Source: Sedimenticola sp.
GTDB lineage: Bacteria > Pseudomonadota > Gammaproteobacteria > Chromatiales > Chromatiaceae
Direction: 5' to 3'
NCBI GenBank assembly: GCA_002869585.1
Contig: PKUO01000052.1
Coordinates: 1 to 64,000, forward strand
DNA: 64,000 nucleotides
Shown: in pieces, positions 56,039 to 64,000 of the stretch
Position numbering within the stretch: position 1 is the first letter of the stretch
Layout of the letters: the number at the start of each line of letters is the position of its first letter
Program-made: the position numbers and the translations under genes
Notes under the pieces: model-generated
What the model saw: the letters and a program-made list of their open reading frames with translations, nothing else
Database searches by the model: none
Told to the model about the DNA's origin: nothing

Positions 56039-56066
56039 ATCATAGCACAACTTGTCGGCGAAACAA
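56039..56066 (-). promoter_or_regulatory. Putative promoter of the large secreted-protein gene
   Basis: On the minus strand TTGTTT (56061-56066) and TATGAT (56039-56044) are spaced by 16 bases. The sequence upstream (56067-56463) is very AT-rich with A/T runs that could serve as an UP element; no gene is visible there, only a weak 4-bp stem with a T-run near 56104. Confidence 0.55.
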
Positions 56067-56463
56067 CACCTAAAGTTGCCTTTTTGCCAATTATTTTAAA
56101 AAGCCCACAAATGGGATAATAACATACTGTTTTTAAATAGAAAATCATTTAATAAAAAATACAGTTTACAGGATAAATTGGTGTGCAAGAGAACACAAAA
56201 TACAGCAATAAAATGCATTTAACTATAATAGTTTCAATAAGTTATCTGATATTTCAATAATCGACCCACAGAATCAAAACCAACCCTACTGATTTAATAA
56301 AGAAAACACAAAGTATCTAAAAAATATGTTGCTCATTTACAACAAAACACTTGCAAGCGACACTCTGTATCAAATGAAAATGAAGATATTTCGCAAAAAG
56401 TCGTGATTAATAGGCTTGGGGAGCAGTTTCTACCCCCCCATTATCGTCTCCGATTGAACACAC

Positions 56464-56892
56464 TCAGATGTCAGGCTGCAGATACCAGGTGTCGTAATCA
56501 GCGCGTTTCACCCAGATCTCCTTGAGAAAACTCTCAGCGCGTATCGGTTTTTTCAGCAGGGCATGGTGGGTAACTGTCCAGATTTTAAGGGTGACATTGC
56601 AGATTTCCTCCTCGCACACCAGGGTATCCACCGTCGCCTTTTCCCACACACCTACACCTTTGATCTTTTTTCGGTAGTGATTATAGGGAATTGCCTTTCG
56701 ATAGGCGGGGGTAAGGTACTCATAGGCCGATTCCAAACGCCCATCGATCACCAGCGCCCACCGCTCCTCGGCGCGTTGCTTGACCAGCTCTTCCGCCGAT
56801 ACCGACTGAACATTGCCACTCCCCGAAACACACCCCTGCAATAGCGCTGCGGCAGCCACACTCAGCATGGCAATCTTTACTCTATTTCGCAT
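56464..56892 (-). CDS. Small lipoprotein of unknown function
   Basis: The 142-residue precursor has a lipoprotein signal (AAALLQGCVSGSG), with the lipidated cysteine near residue 21 followed by Val-Ser. The mature part is helical then beta, with a W-A-L-V-I-D-G-R-L-E-S-A-Y-E-Y-L-T-P-A-Y-R motif and two cysteines in LVCEEEICN that could form a disulfide. It resembles short SnoaL/NTF2-like lipoproteins in shape, but I cannot confirm it. It stands alone; the OafA-type acyltransferase gene ends 130 bases upstream of it. Confidence 0.78.
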   Translation of the reverse strand: MRNRVKIAMLSVAAAALLQGCVSGSGNVQSVSAEELVKQRAEERWALVIDGRLESAYEYLTPAYRKAIPYNHYRKKIKGVGVWEKATVDTLVCEEEICNVTLKIWTVTHHALLKKPIRAESFLKEIWVKRADYDTWYLQPDI

Positions 56893-57022
56893 TCTTTGGA
56901 CACCTTAAGTTAATTGGAGACTTTAACAACAGTACGACTCTAATTCTGCATGCAAGAAACTTTGTATTATACCCTGACCGGAAATTGACTAAATAGTTCT
57001 TAGTGCGTGAAGCCGTGCTTCA

Positions 57023-58129
57023 TCAGTCGCGATGGTACTTGATACGCATATTAAGGAAGGGTTTTTCGATGAAACGGTAGGTGAACGCCGAAACTACAAA
57101 CACCACGGGGAGCACCACCAGTGTAGTGTTAGCCAAGGCATTGGCCACCGGCGACCCCTCAGCGAATGGTAGCCAACCCTCTTTCAGGCAGATTGTGATG
57201 ACAGTGAAATGGATCAGGTATAGGGAATAACTGATTACCCCAATTGCAACCAGAACCTGCGAGAGCCTTGAGGGAATAAGCTGGGCAAATTGAATATAGG
57301 AGAGAATAAAGATAGCCCAGCCCGCACCTTCAATGGTTGGCCAGATCAGTTTAAATGCACTGATGTCAGGCCAGCCCCCAGCCTTATGAAATAGATGCAG
57401 AATCAGGCAGACCATCAAGAATACCACCGGAAAGAGCATTTTAAGGGCCTTTTCACTCAACACACCCCTGACATGCATAGCGCCGATCAGCATACCCAGG
57501 AGGAATTGGTCCATGCGGCCAATAATTGTCCAATAAGAGAGATCCCGGATATTGGCTCCCTCAAAAAGGGCAAGAGCGCGCATCAGCAGAAATACTGCAA
57601 TCAAGCCCAGAATCGCACCAACCCCTTCTTTCTGCAGTATTTTCAGCAGCAAAGGGAAAAGCAGATAGAACTGCCACTCAACAGCTATGGCCCAGAACAT
57701 TGAAGAAAAAGAGTGCAGATCCATTCCGCCCTGGATATTTCCCAACGCGAACAGCGTGAGGAGGAATCTGTCCCACTGAAAACTATCCGGGAAGGCATAA
57801 ATGCCGGTGAAAAGTAGCAAAATGAACAGCGGGTAAGTTCTCAGCAATCGATTAACTACAAATCCTTTGTAGTCGACTGTCTTGTCCAGCGATCCATAAG
57901 TGAAGATAAACCCACTGAGTACCATGAAGAAAGCTACAGCGGTATGCCCCTCGATCAAGGCTGAAAGAAAGAAATTGTCAGTCTGGAGCCAGTTTTCGAA
58001 AGAGAAGGGGCGCTGAAAGCGCTCCGAATAAGAGAATATATGAAGCCCGTGGTAGTAAATAATCAGGAGAACTGCAAGGCCCCGCAAATGATCTATCGCC
58101 GGGATATAGGTCTGATTTGGACTACGCAT
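57023..58129 (-). CDS. OafA/YrhL-type acyltransferase family 3 membrane protein
   Basis: The 368-residue protein has about ten membrane segments and the family motif IDHLRGLAVLLIIYYHGLH with the active-site His. A second family region is AVAFFMVLSGFIFTYGS, and the C-terminus ends in TYRFIEKPFLN. These inner-membrane enzymes transfer acetyl or other acyl groups from the cytoplasm to polysaccharides or LPS. With three adjacent sulfotransferase-like genes and the polysaccharide cluster 4 kb away it may decorate a surface glycan. It is divergent from the first sulfotransferase-like gene, with a 153-base gap for both promoters. Confidence 0.92.
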   Translation of the reverse strand: MRSPNQTYIPAIDHLRGLAVLLIIYYHGLHIFSYSERFQRPFSFENWLQTDNFFLSALIEGHTAVAFFMVLSGFIFTYGSLDKTVDYKGFVVNRLLRTYPLFILLLFTGIYAFPDSFQWDRFLLTLFALGNIQGGMDLHSFSSMFWAIAVEWQFYLLFPLLLKILQKEGVGAILGLIAVFLLMRALALFEGANIRDLSYWTIIGRMDQFLLGMLIGAMHVRGVLSEKALKMLFPVVFLMVCLILHLFHKAGGWPDISAFKLIWPTIEGAGWAIFILSYIQFAQLIPSRLSQVLVAIGVISYSLYLIHFTVITICLKEGWLPFAEGSPVANALANTTLVVLPVVFVVSAFTYRFIEKPFLNMRIKYHRD

Positions 58130-58282
58130 CTAGCACCACAACTCTGTATAATTTATTCATCATTCACAGCAATAAAGTGGATACAGCCTTCACAGGAACA
58201 TCCTGGGCCTATATGGGAATCAATTTATCATCCCCCTCCCTAAAATTGCCAGTTGAAATTAATAACGATCAGGACATATTGA

Positions 58283-59236
58283 ATGCCGGAAAGTAACTTC
58301 ACCAACGATGGAATTCAAATTCTTTTCCCCCCAAGTCAATCCAGCGAAAAGACACTCATCGTGGTCGGCATTGCTAGGGGCGGCACCTCTCTCGCAGCAG
58401 GGGCACTGTCACACCTGGGTGTTTTTATGGGAGAAGCTGCACATTCGCCGGTTTTTGAGGACTTGCGACTCAGTTCTGCATTTGAAAACAATGACATTAC
58501 AGCCATCTATAGCATTGTCAGCTCATATAATGTGCAACATAAGACGTGGGGGTGGAAAAGACCGTCTGTTGTTAACTATCTATCTTCGGTACATGAAGCA
58601 GTACGTAACCCTCACTACATTTGCCTTTTTAAAGATCTGTTCTCTGTCGCGAACAGGAACCGCATATCCATGGAATCCGAGGTGCTCAAGAACATGGAGC
58701 GGTCACTGATTGAATATAGCAATGTGGTTCAATTCCTGACCACCAACAAACCACCCTGCCTAATGGTTTCGTATGACAAAGCTTTGGCTAACAAAAAACT
58801 CTTTATAGATCGAATTTGTGAATTTGCCGGCATTGAACCATCCAGTGAAGAATATCAAAATGCAATGAATTTCATCACCCCATCACCCAAAGAGTATTTT
58901 GATGCCACCCGAGCAGGAAAAATTATTGGACATATTGACGTAGTATCGAGGAATACCGTGCATGGCTGGGCCGCGCTGTCGGCAGATACTGAGCCAAAAC
59001 CATTAACCATTATCTTGCTGATTAACAATAAACCCATAGCTGAATTAATTGCTGACAAATACCGGGAAGACCTATTGGGCCACAAAGTCCATGTCACTGG
59101 ATATGCTGGCTTCGAATTCATACTTGACGATAAACACACACTTAAACCTGGCGATATCATCAGAATACAAGAAAAGTCTTCCGGAGTGGATTTGGTGAAT
59201 TCCCCCTGGACTATTACTGAAGAAAATACAGCCTAG
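58283..59236 (+). CDS. Sulfotransferase-like protein with C-terminal accessory domain
   Basis: The 317-residue protein starts at ATG with AGGA upstream. It has a PAPS-type 5' phosphate loop, GIARGGTSLAAGAL (near residue 29), and the conserved fold of the P-loop sulfotransferases up to about residue 205. A C-terminal domain (about 215-310) includes GHIDVVSRNTVHGWAAL and GYAGFEFIL. A related accessory domain appears at the N-terminus of the next protein. It probably modifies a glycan with sulfate, but substrate and actual sulfation are not shown. The DNA is clearly more AT-rich than the left half of the window. Confidence 0.7.
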   Translation: MPESNFTNDGIQILFPPSQSSEKTLIVVGIARGGTSLAAGALSHLGVFMGEAAHSPVFEDLRLSSAFENNDITAIYSIVSSYNVQHKTWGWKRPSVVNYLSSVHEAVRNPHYICLFKDLFSVANRNRISMESEVLKNMERSLIEYSNVVQFLTTNKPPCLMVSYDKALANKKLFIDRICEFAGIEPSSEEYQNAMNFITPSPKEYFDATRAGKIIGHIDVVSRNTVHGWAALSADTEPKPLTIILLINNKPIAELIADKYREDLLGHKVHVTGYAGFEFILDDKHTLKPGDIIRIQEKSSGVDLVNSPWTITEENTA

Positions 59237-59257
59237 TAATTATGCACTGATCTACAG

Positions 59258-60553
59258 ATGACCTTTCATATTAAAAATATAACGAAAAGAAAAAATTCCC
59301 GCCTTATTGGATCACACATTGATTCACCAAAAGCAGGGATGCAGTCGGACGCACATGAACTCAACATATGCGGATGGGTTTTAGGTCAAATGGATGCAAC
59401 ATCATCTGTAGTGATCTATTGCTTACGTGCAGACTTAAGTGATCAGTATCTTGGCGAGTTCAATATTGAAATAGAAAGGCCTGATGTTATTTCGCATTTC
59501 CAGCGGCAAGACTTATCAATAAAATGTGGTTTTGCTATCGCTCTGCCCCTCTACGACCTGCATTCCGATCAAACACTTATTCTAAAACTAAAAACAAATG
59601 CAGATGAATATATTCAATTTGCAGAAATTGCATTTTCCCGCAAAAAGATTTCATCTGACTATCAGCCTAGCCTAAACCCAATCATTGTATCGACGCTTGG
59701 GCGTACAGGCTCAACCCTGCTAATGAGGCTTCTTTCGGAGCATCCGGATATTGTTGTTGCAAACAAACATCCCTATGAAACCTTTGCGCTAGAGTATTGG
59801 TTATATGTTGTGTATCAGTTTTTAAGCGAACCAGAAAAACATTTACAAAAAGCCGATACGAGTAGATTTCAGCGTGACTTTCAGTGCTCAGTTCAACGAA
59901 AAAAATGGTTTTCTAATAAATACTCCACCGATGCGCTATACTTTTGCCAGCAACAAATTGAAGCCTATTACAAACAAATTATTGCTGAAACTAATTCCAA
60001 CCCACCAATTTATTTTGCAGAAAAACTTCAACACTACGCAGGGGAAGGGATACCCACATGGCCATACCTCAAATTACTTGTAAAAGAAGTGTACCCTCAA
60101 GTAAAAGAAATTATTCTGGTTCGTGATTTTAGAGATGTAATCCTATCATCCATATATTTTGGCACAAAACATATTCCCGGATATGATATTGAAAAGGCAA
60201 AAAATGAAGCTTATTTAGGCGTCATTGATGAAATACGTGAATTTTCGAACTATTACATGCGTTATGCCGAATCATCTCTATTGGTCAGATATGAAGATTT
60301 AATTAACGACCCATTAAATACATTAAAAGTAATTTTTGATTTTTTATCTTTAACAACCAATCATACAACTATCAACAGCATAGTTGATTCTATTTCCAAC
60401 AGCACACAGAACAGACATGGACATATAACATCAGGAAGCATATCTAAATCTATTTCCAGATGGCGACAGGAACTCTCGCCAGAACAGCAGTTGCTGTATG
60501 CTGACGTTTTCAGACAACAACTTTCATTGTTTGGATATCCAACATCTAACTAG
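59258..60553 (+). CDS. Sulfotransferase with N-terminal accessory domain
   Basis: The 431-residue protein begins with an accessory domain (about residues 10-125, with ELNICGWVLGQ and IKCGFAIAL) that resembles the C-terminal domain of the preceding protein. A sulfotransferase domain follows, with the PAPS loop STLGRTGSTLLMRLL (near residue 146) and a 3'-phosphate-like region VRDFRDVILSSIYF. The enzyme probably transfers sulfate to a surface carbohydrate. Codons are strongly A/T-ending, unlike the core genes. It follows the first sulfotransferase-like gene after 21 bases and precedes the third after 36. Confidence 0.82.
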   Translation: MTFHIKNITKRKNSRLIGSHIDSPKAGMQSDAHELNICGWVLGQMDATSSVVIYCLRADLSDQYLGEFNIEIERPDVISHFQRQDLSIKCGFAIALPLYDLHSDQTLILKLKTNADEYIQFAEIAFSRKKISSDYQPSLNPIIVSTLGRTGSTLLMRLLSEHPDIVVANKHPYETFALEYWLYVVYQFLSEPEKHLQKADTSRFQRDFQCSVQRKKWFSNKYSTDALYFCQQQIEAYYKQIIAETNSNPPIYFAEKLQHYAGEGIPTWPYLKLLVKEVYPQVKEIILVRDFRDVILSSIYFGTKHIPGYDIEKAKNEAYLGVIDEIREFSNYYMRYAESSLLVRYEDLINDPLNTLKVIFDFLSLTTNHTTINSIVDSISNSTQNRHGHITSGSISKSISRWRQELSPEQQLLYADVFRQQLSLFGYPTSN

Positions 60554-60589
60554 TCAAAATTCACAGAACATACTGCAAACACACGACTC

Positions 60590-61309
60590 ATGATTTCAGC
60601 ATCCAAAAAAATAATATTCCTGCATATCCCAAAGACAGCAGGAACATCGTTAAAAAAAATAATACGATCACAATTCGATTCAGATTCTATTTTCCACCTG
60701 TATCCACCGGTTACTACTGAAAAGCATATATCTCTTAACGAAAAAATAAATAGGATTGAATTGATTCATGGCCACCTGTATTTCGGTATTGGGCAGCAAC
60801 TAGATATTGATGCTGATTATTTTACCTTTCTACGCGAACCTGTAGCACGCGTTTTATCATTCTGGAATCATCAAAATAAATTTGAAACCGGCGCACTCTT
60901 CAACGAGGTAAAAAATGGACTAACACTCCAGAACCTCATTTTAAGCCATCGAATTCCACAAACAAATAATCATATGACACGTATATTGATCGGCAATACA
61001 TTGCCCCATATGCTCGACGGTAAAAATAACGCAATATTCGATAGGAAATATTTGGATCAAGCTCTGAGTAACATTGAAAATTGCTTTAAATTCGTTGGCT
61101 TCATGGAGCACTTCGAAACTTCAGTCGGCCAAATGCTAAAGGTATTCAACTGGAAATACGGCAGTGAGTTGCCAATACTGAATCGTCTAAACAGCAATCA
61201 ATCTAGTGTTGATGAAAAGACTCTCGATCTTATAAGAAAATACAATGCATTAGATTCCCAACTCTATGCGGAGTTACTTGCTTCATCAACAATAACAAAA
61301 AAACAATAA
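60590..61309 (+). CDS. Sulfotransferase family 2 protein
   Basis: The 239-residue protein opens with IIFLHIPKTAGTSLKKII, the P-loop of the sulfotransferase-2 (heparan 2-O-sulfotransferase-like) group. The motif YFTFLREPVARVLSFWNH is the 3'-phosphate-binding region. The set is typical of bacterial family 2 proteins that sulfate polysaccharides. It is the third of three co-oriented genes with small gaps, so the set is likely one operon. The gene is very AT-rich. It converges with the S8 protease gene over a 52-base gap with no clear terminator. Confidence 0.85.
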   Translation: MISASKKIIFLHIPKTAGTSLKKIIRSQFDSDSIFHLYPPVTTEKHISLNEKINRIELIHGHLYFGIGQQLDIDADYFTFLREPVARVLSFWNHQNKFETGALFNEVKNGLTLQNLILSHRIPQTNNHMTRILIGNTLPHMLDGKNNAIFDRKYLDQALSNIENCFKFVGFMEHFETSVGQMLKVFNWKYGSELPILNRLNSNQSSVDEKTLDLIRKYNALDSQLYAELLASSTITKKQ

Positions 61310-61361
61310 TTACCGATTCGTTTATAATTTATACCTTTCCACCTAGAGCAGATGAACAAGC

Positions 61362-63617
61362 TCAATGCAGTAAAAGTTGCGTCGGCGTTGGGCAGTAATA
61401 AATATCTCCAGATGCCTTCCTAATACCATAATAAATTGCATAGGTCCCCGCAGGTAAATGTCCATTATATAAAACAGAACTCATACCCTGAGATAGTTCA
61501 TTATTGATATAATCAGGCAACCCATCCAATGCGCCGCCCCAAAGTTGCCAACCTTGGCCGTTATAGGTAAACCATGTCCCGTCTACAGTAGTGTTTTCCG
61601 CTTTGTAATATACAGCAACTAGGAAACCGTCACCCTCTTGCAACCCAACAACGCCATAGGAAATATTTAGATCACTGAGTGTTGGCTGTGCCAAATAACG
61701 AGTAAAAAAAGATCCATGTGTACTCGCACCAAAGTAAAATATTGGGGAAGGCGCCAGACCTGAACCGCTTGCTTTGATACCATTACATTTATACGGCAGT
61801 TCAGTTGCGTACATTGGAATTTCCGTCCCAAATACTTTTAAACCCCACGATGACAGCGTCCCTATATCTAAATTAGCGGTATCTAAAACCTTCAGTGTCC
61901 ACATCCCTTTTGCATGCTCTCCATTGTGCAAAACGTCAGTAAGTTTCCACCCAAAATACCCTAATGAGTCAGTGCCACTGGTATCGAATACCCGTTTGTG
62001 AACCAGTTTCGTCGTGGTGCCCGAAGGCGAGGTCAACTCCATTTCCAGATCGCCCCAGTAACTGTGATCGGGGATGTCCACAGTGACCTCTACATGTTGA
62101 ACCCGAAGATTCTCATCCACCTGAAATGATGAACTCAGACCTGCAGGATTATTATCGGGGATAGTCTGATTCACGAACTTGAAATATTTTTTGGTTGATG
62201 TCTCGGGTTGCATGTTCACACCCCAAGTTGCCGCCAACTCGACAGCCTTGGCTGCGTTAACACGACCAAAACCATACTGCTCATTGATCGTGTACCCCGC
62301 TCCATTGAGTTTCCAATCACCGTGGTACGGATCAATTTTATCTGCCGATGCAGCAAGAATTGCCTGAACATCGCGCCATCCAAGTGCCGGGTTTACCTCA
62401 AGCATCAAGGCAACCACCCCACTAACGACCGGGGTTGCCGATGAAGTACCTCCGAATCTATTTGTATATCGAGTATCTAAATAGTCCCAACTGGCCAGCC
62501 CATCATTATATCCCAGCGTTCCCGACCTATCCGTCGTTGACACTGCATAGAGCCCACCACTGCTGGGTGCTGTTATCAGAATGTTGGCGCCTGATTCAGA
62601 ATATGTCGAAGCCACACCCTGATCTGTCGATGCCGCAACGGCGACCGTATACCTTGAATTGGCATAGCCGTCGAGATTGGAACTGTCATTGCTTCCGCCA
62701 TTTCCTGCAGCCCAAACAATGACCCGCCCGCGGCCATTTCGCCCCTCGTTAATTGCCGTTTCAAATGCCCCATTTATCAGTGGTGTCGGTGCGGTGAATG
62801 CGCCGTAATCCCCGTCCGGCGGTCCCCAGCTACTGTTCAGAATATCGATTCCCTGTAACTGATGTTGAATTGCAGCTGCAACATCCGTTTCAACAATGTA
62901 GTCATTGTCATCCAGAACGCGTAAACCTGCGAGACCCGCATCATAGGCGACACCACCTACCCCGATCCCGTTATTGCCCACTGCCGCCGCAACTCCCGCA
63001 ACTGCAGTGCCATGTTCGGAAGCGGTCGGGTCCTGGTCATTCTGGACAAAATCCCAACTCAACCCTGATGCAGCATTGCCCATCAGATCCGGATGCCGAA
63101 TCTCGAGTCCATCATCCATGATACCGATAACAACACCCGCACCTGTCGCCATGCCCCAAGCCTCAGTTGCAGAAATGTCTTCACCTGGGTTGCCCCCTTG
63201 CCCGGTATTCTCCAGAATCCATTGATCCGCAAAATAGGTATCGTTTATCGATTTTTTAGCCACTCGCATTTTCAACAACGGCTCAGCACAATCCAAAGTA
63301 CCGATTGCCTTGAAGTAGGCGGACTGGGTCAGGCTGTCAATTACATCCCGCGCCTGATAAGCGTGGACATTAGTGTTCAGAGGAGCACCTGTTTTTTGTA
63401 GGTTATGCTGGAATTCATACCAGGCAATGTCACTCCCATCCCAGTGTTTCGGATAGCAGAGATAGAATTGATCACTGGTCACTTCACGGTAGGAGTTGGC
63501 ATCCTGGACTACCTTGGTTGTTTCATGGACAGAATAAAACTCATCATCGATCGCCTCTACCTGTACAGAGCATGCAAGCAAGACTACAAACCATGATTTT
63601 CTAGCTAACAACTCCAT
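61362..63617 (-). CDS. Secreted subtilisin-like (S8) proprotein-convertase-type protease
   Basis: From the ATG at 63617 (AGAGGA about 8 bases upstream) the precursor is 751 residues with a signal peptide (ELLARKSWFVVLLACSVQVEA). An N-terminal pro-region to about residue 120 precedes the S8 catalytic domain: Asp168 in IGIMDDGLEIRHPDL, His202 in SEHGTAVAG, Asn306 in AAGNGG and Ser392 in FGGTSSATPVVSG. A P/Homo B domain follows (VDIPDHSYWGDLEMELTSPSGT), as in kexin-like convertases, then a C-terminal region of about 150 residues (PIFYFGASTHGSF...) of unknown type. It is exported by Sec; secretion across the outer membrane could use the secretin encoded just upstream, which is inference. Confidence 0.92.
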   Translation of the reverse strand: MELLARKSWFVVLLACSVQVEAIDDEFYSVHETTKVVQDANSYREVTSDQFYLCYPKHWDGSDIAWYEFQHNLQKTGAPLNTNVHAYQARDVIDSLTQSAYFKAIGTLDCAEPLLKMRVAKKSINDTYFADQWILENTGQGGNPGEDISATEAWGMATGAGVVIGIMDDGLEIRHPDLMGNAASGLSWDFVQNDQDPTASEHGTAVAGVAAAVGNNGIGVGGVAYDAGLAGLRVLDDNDYIVETDVAAAIQHQLQGIDILNSSWGPPDGDYGAFTAPTPLINGAFETAINEGRNGRGRVIVWAAGNGGSNDSSNLDGYANSRYTVAVAASTDQGVASTYSESGANILITAPSSGGLYAVSTTDRSGTLGYNDGLASWDYLDTRYTNRFGGTSSATPVVSGVVALMLEVNPALGWRDVQAILAASADKIDPYHGDWKLNGAGYTINEQYGFGRVNAAKAVELAATWGVNMQPETSTKKYFKFVNQTIPDNNPAGLSSSFQVDENLRVQHVEVTVDIPDHSYWGDLEMELTSPSGTTTKLVHKRVFDTSGTDSLGYFGWKLTDVLHNGEHAKGMWTLKVLDTANLDIGTLSSWGLKVFGTEIPMYATELPYKCNGIKASGSGLAPSPIFYFGASTHGSFFTRYLAQPTLSDLNISYGVVGLQEGDGFLVAVYYKAENTTVDGTWFTYNGQGWQLWGGALDGLPDYINNELSQGMSSVLYNGHLPAGTYAIYYGIRKASGDIYYCPTPTQLLLH

Positions 63618-63638
63618 GATCACAATCCTCTTTCGCAA

Positions 63639-63672
63639 TAAAAAGGCCGGAGATAATTTTGCCCCGGCCTTT
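63639..63672 (-). terminator. Intrinsic terminator between secretin and protease genes
   Basis: On the minus strand a 9-bp stem (arms CCGGCCTTT/AAAGGCCGG at 63664-63672 and 63642-63650) with a 13-base loop is followed by a T-run. It ends the upstream secretin transcript, so the protease would need its own promoter in the 40-base gap or depend on read-through. Confidence 0.75.
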
Positions 63673-63761
63673 CGATCTGATGACCAATCACTGAGCCGCC
63701 CTTCAGAGGTAGTCAGACATACTCGCATACGCTGTGAATCGGCTGGCTAATCATTAGTATT

Positions 63762-64000
63762 TCAAAAATGACCCTTCAATCCTTTAAGCCTGCCACGAAA
63801 ATCCTCGACAATCCGGGAAGAATCGTCGCTTCCGGCTACAACTTTTGGCACCAGTATGACGACCAACTCGGTCCGGTCAGTTGAAGAGCTATTCTGACCG
63901 AACAGCCAACCGAGCACAGGAACCTTATACAACCCGGGCACGCCTCCCTGACTATTATCGCTGCGATCCCGAATCAACCCACCCAAGACAATGGCATGCC
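63762..64000 (-). CDS. Secretin C-terminal end (GspD/PilQ/MshL family), cut by window edge
   Basis: The frame enters from the right edge and ends at 63762, giving about 78 residues. It reads IVLGGLIRDRSDNSQG, then VPVLGWLFGQN, then RTELVVILVPKVV. This is the signature of secretins: the GG-L-I-R-D strand, the P-x-L-G-x-L-F motif and the T-E-L-x-x-x-x-x-P-x-V end. Secretins form the outer-membrane channel of type II secretion, type IV pili and related systems. Which system it belongs to cannot be told from this fragment. The terminator at 63639-63672 lies downstream, and the S8 protease gene follows in the same direction. Confidence 0.85.
   Translation of the reverse strand, partial: HAIVLGGLIRDRSDNSQGGVPGLYKVPVLGWLFGQNSSSTDRTELVVILVPKVVAGSDDSSRIVEDFRGRLKGLKGHF

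Noticed and set aside
44084-61309. Insertion sequences or phage genes that might explain the AT-rich surface region
   Set aside because: No transposase, integrase, terminal inverted repeats or attachment-site duplication could be found by eye; transfer is suggested only by composition and content.
63618-63728. An N-terminal extension of the S8 protease to 63728
   Set aside because: It would run through the terminator hairpin and place 37 residues before the signal peptide; the ATG at 63617 has its own ribosome-binding site.

Overview
The window reads as a chromosome segment of a gammaproteobacterium. The order anmK-erpA-bactofilin-DUF6776-argC at the left end is the arrangement known from Pseudomonas-type genomes. 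Wzm/Wzt export, WaaA, copper-delivery proteins (PCuC, SCO), a secretin, a tandem UvrA and dense, GC-rich coding with short gaps fit a free-living or host-associated respiratory proteobacterium. A Chromatiales/sulfur-oxidiser-like lineage is my inference, not proven. No tRNA, rRNA, CRISPR array, insertion sequence or prophage is visible.

Layout. 1-6.9 kb: cell-wall recycling (anmK), Fe-S delivery (erpA and a second A-type protein), bactofilin, argC with an attenuator-like leader, DUF4126 and an FAD oxidoreductase. 7.0-9.8 kb: the overlapping thiD-thiE-hemL operon. 9.8-12.8 kb: a leftward copper/cytochrome group (cytochrome c, FixH-like protein, SCO, PCuC) and a YqhA-type membrane protein. 13-16.7 kb: rapA, a small companion gene and psiE. 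16.9-21.3 kb: a secreted DUF1800 protein with four N-terminal repeats and its DUF1501 partner. 21.3-31.1 kb: dgt, an SDR, a 1,834-residue tandem UvrA and a DeaD-type RNA helicase. 31.1-41.8 kb: metabolic and envelope genes (VOC, cysK, HAD phosphatase, DnaJ-related, hydrolase/TlpA fusion, DUF2157 with a GDYXXLXY protein, CPA2 antiporter) and thiC under a TPP riboswitch. 42-53 kb: pcm, then a leftward surface-polysaccharide cluster (wzm, wzt, acyltransferase-like protein, methyltransferase, methyltransferase/double-glycosyltransferase, DUF3144, glycosyltransferase/epimerase, waaA). 53-64 kb: a parvulin, a large secreted protein with a long leader, a lipoprotein, an OafA-type acyltransferase, three sulfotransferase-like genes in AT-rich DNA, an S8 protease and the end of a secretin gene.

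How the parts fit. ThiC makes HMP-P, ThiD phosphorylates it and ThiE joins it to the thiazole moiety; the riboswitch gives thiC feedback control. SCO, PCuC and the FixH-like protein probably serve copper insertion into a terminal oxidase. The right third appears devoted to the cell surface: polysaccharide assembly and ABC export, with acyl and sulfate decoration encoded nearby.

Most notable points. thiC and the cytochrome c gene each carry an in-frame stop where coding homology continues, both explicable as one G-to-T change in a glutamate codon. The argC leader has a promoter, a 13-codon ORF with a good ribosome-binding site and an intrinsic terminator. The DUF2157 gene has no canonical start codon where its homology begins. 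Several unusual domain fusions occur. All functional assignments come from reading motifs and family resemblance; no database search was run.
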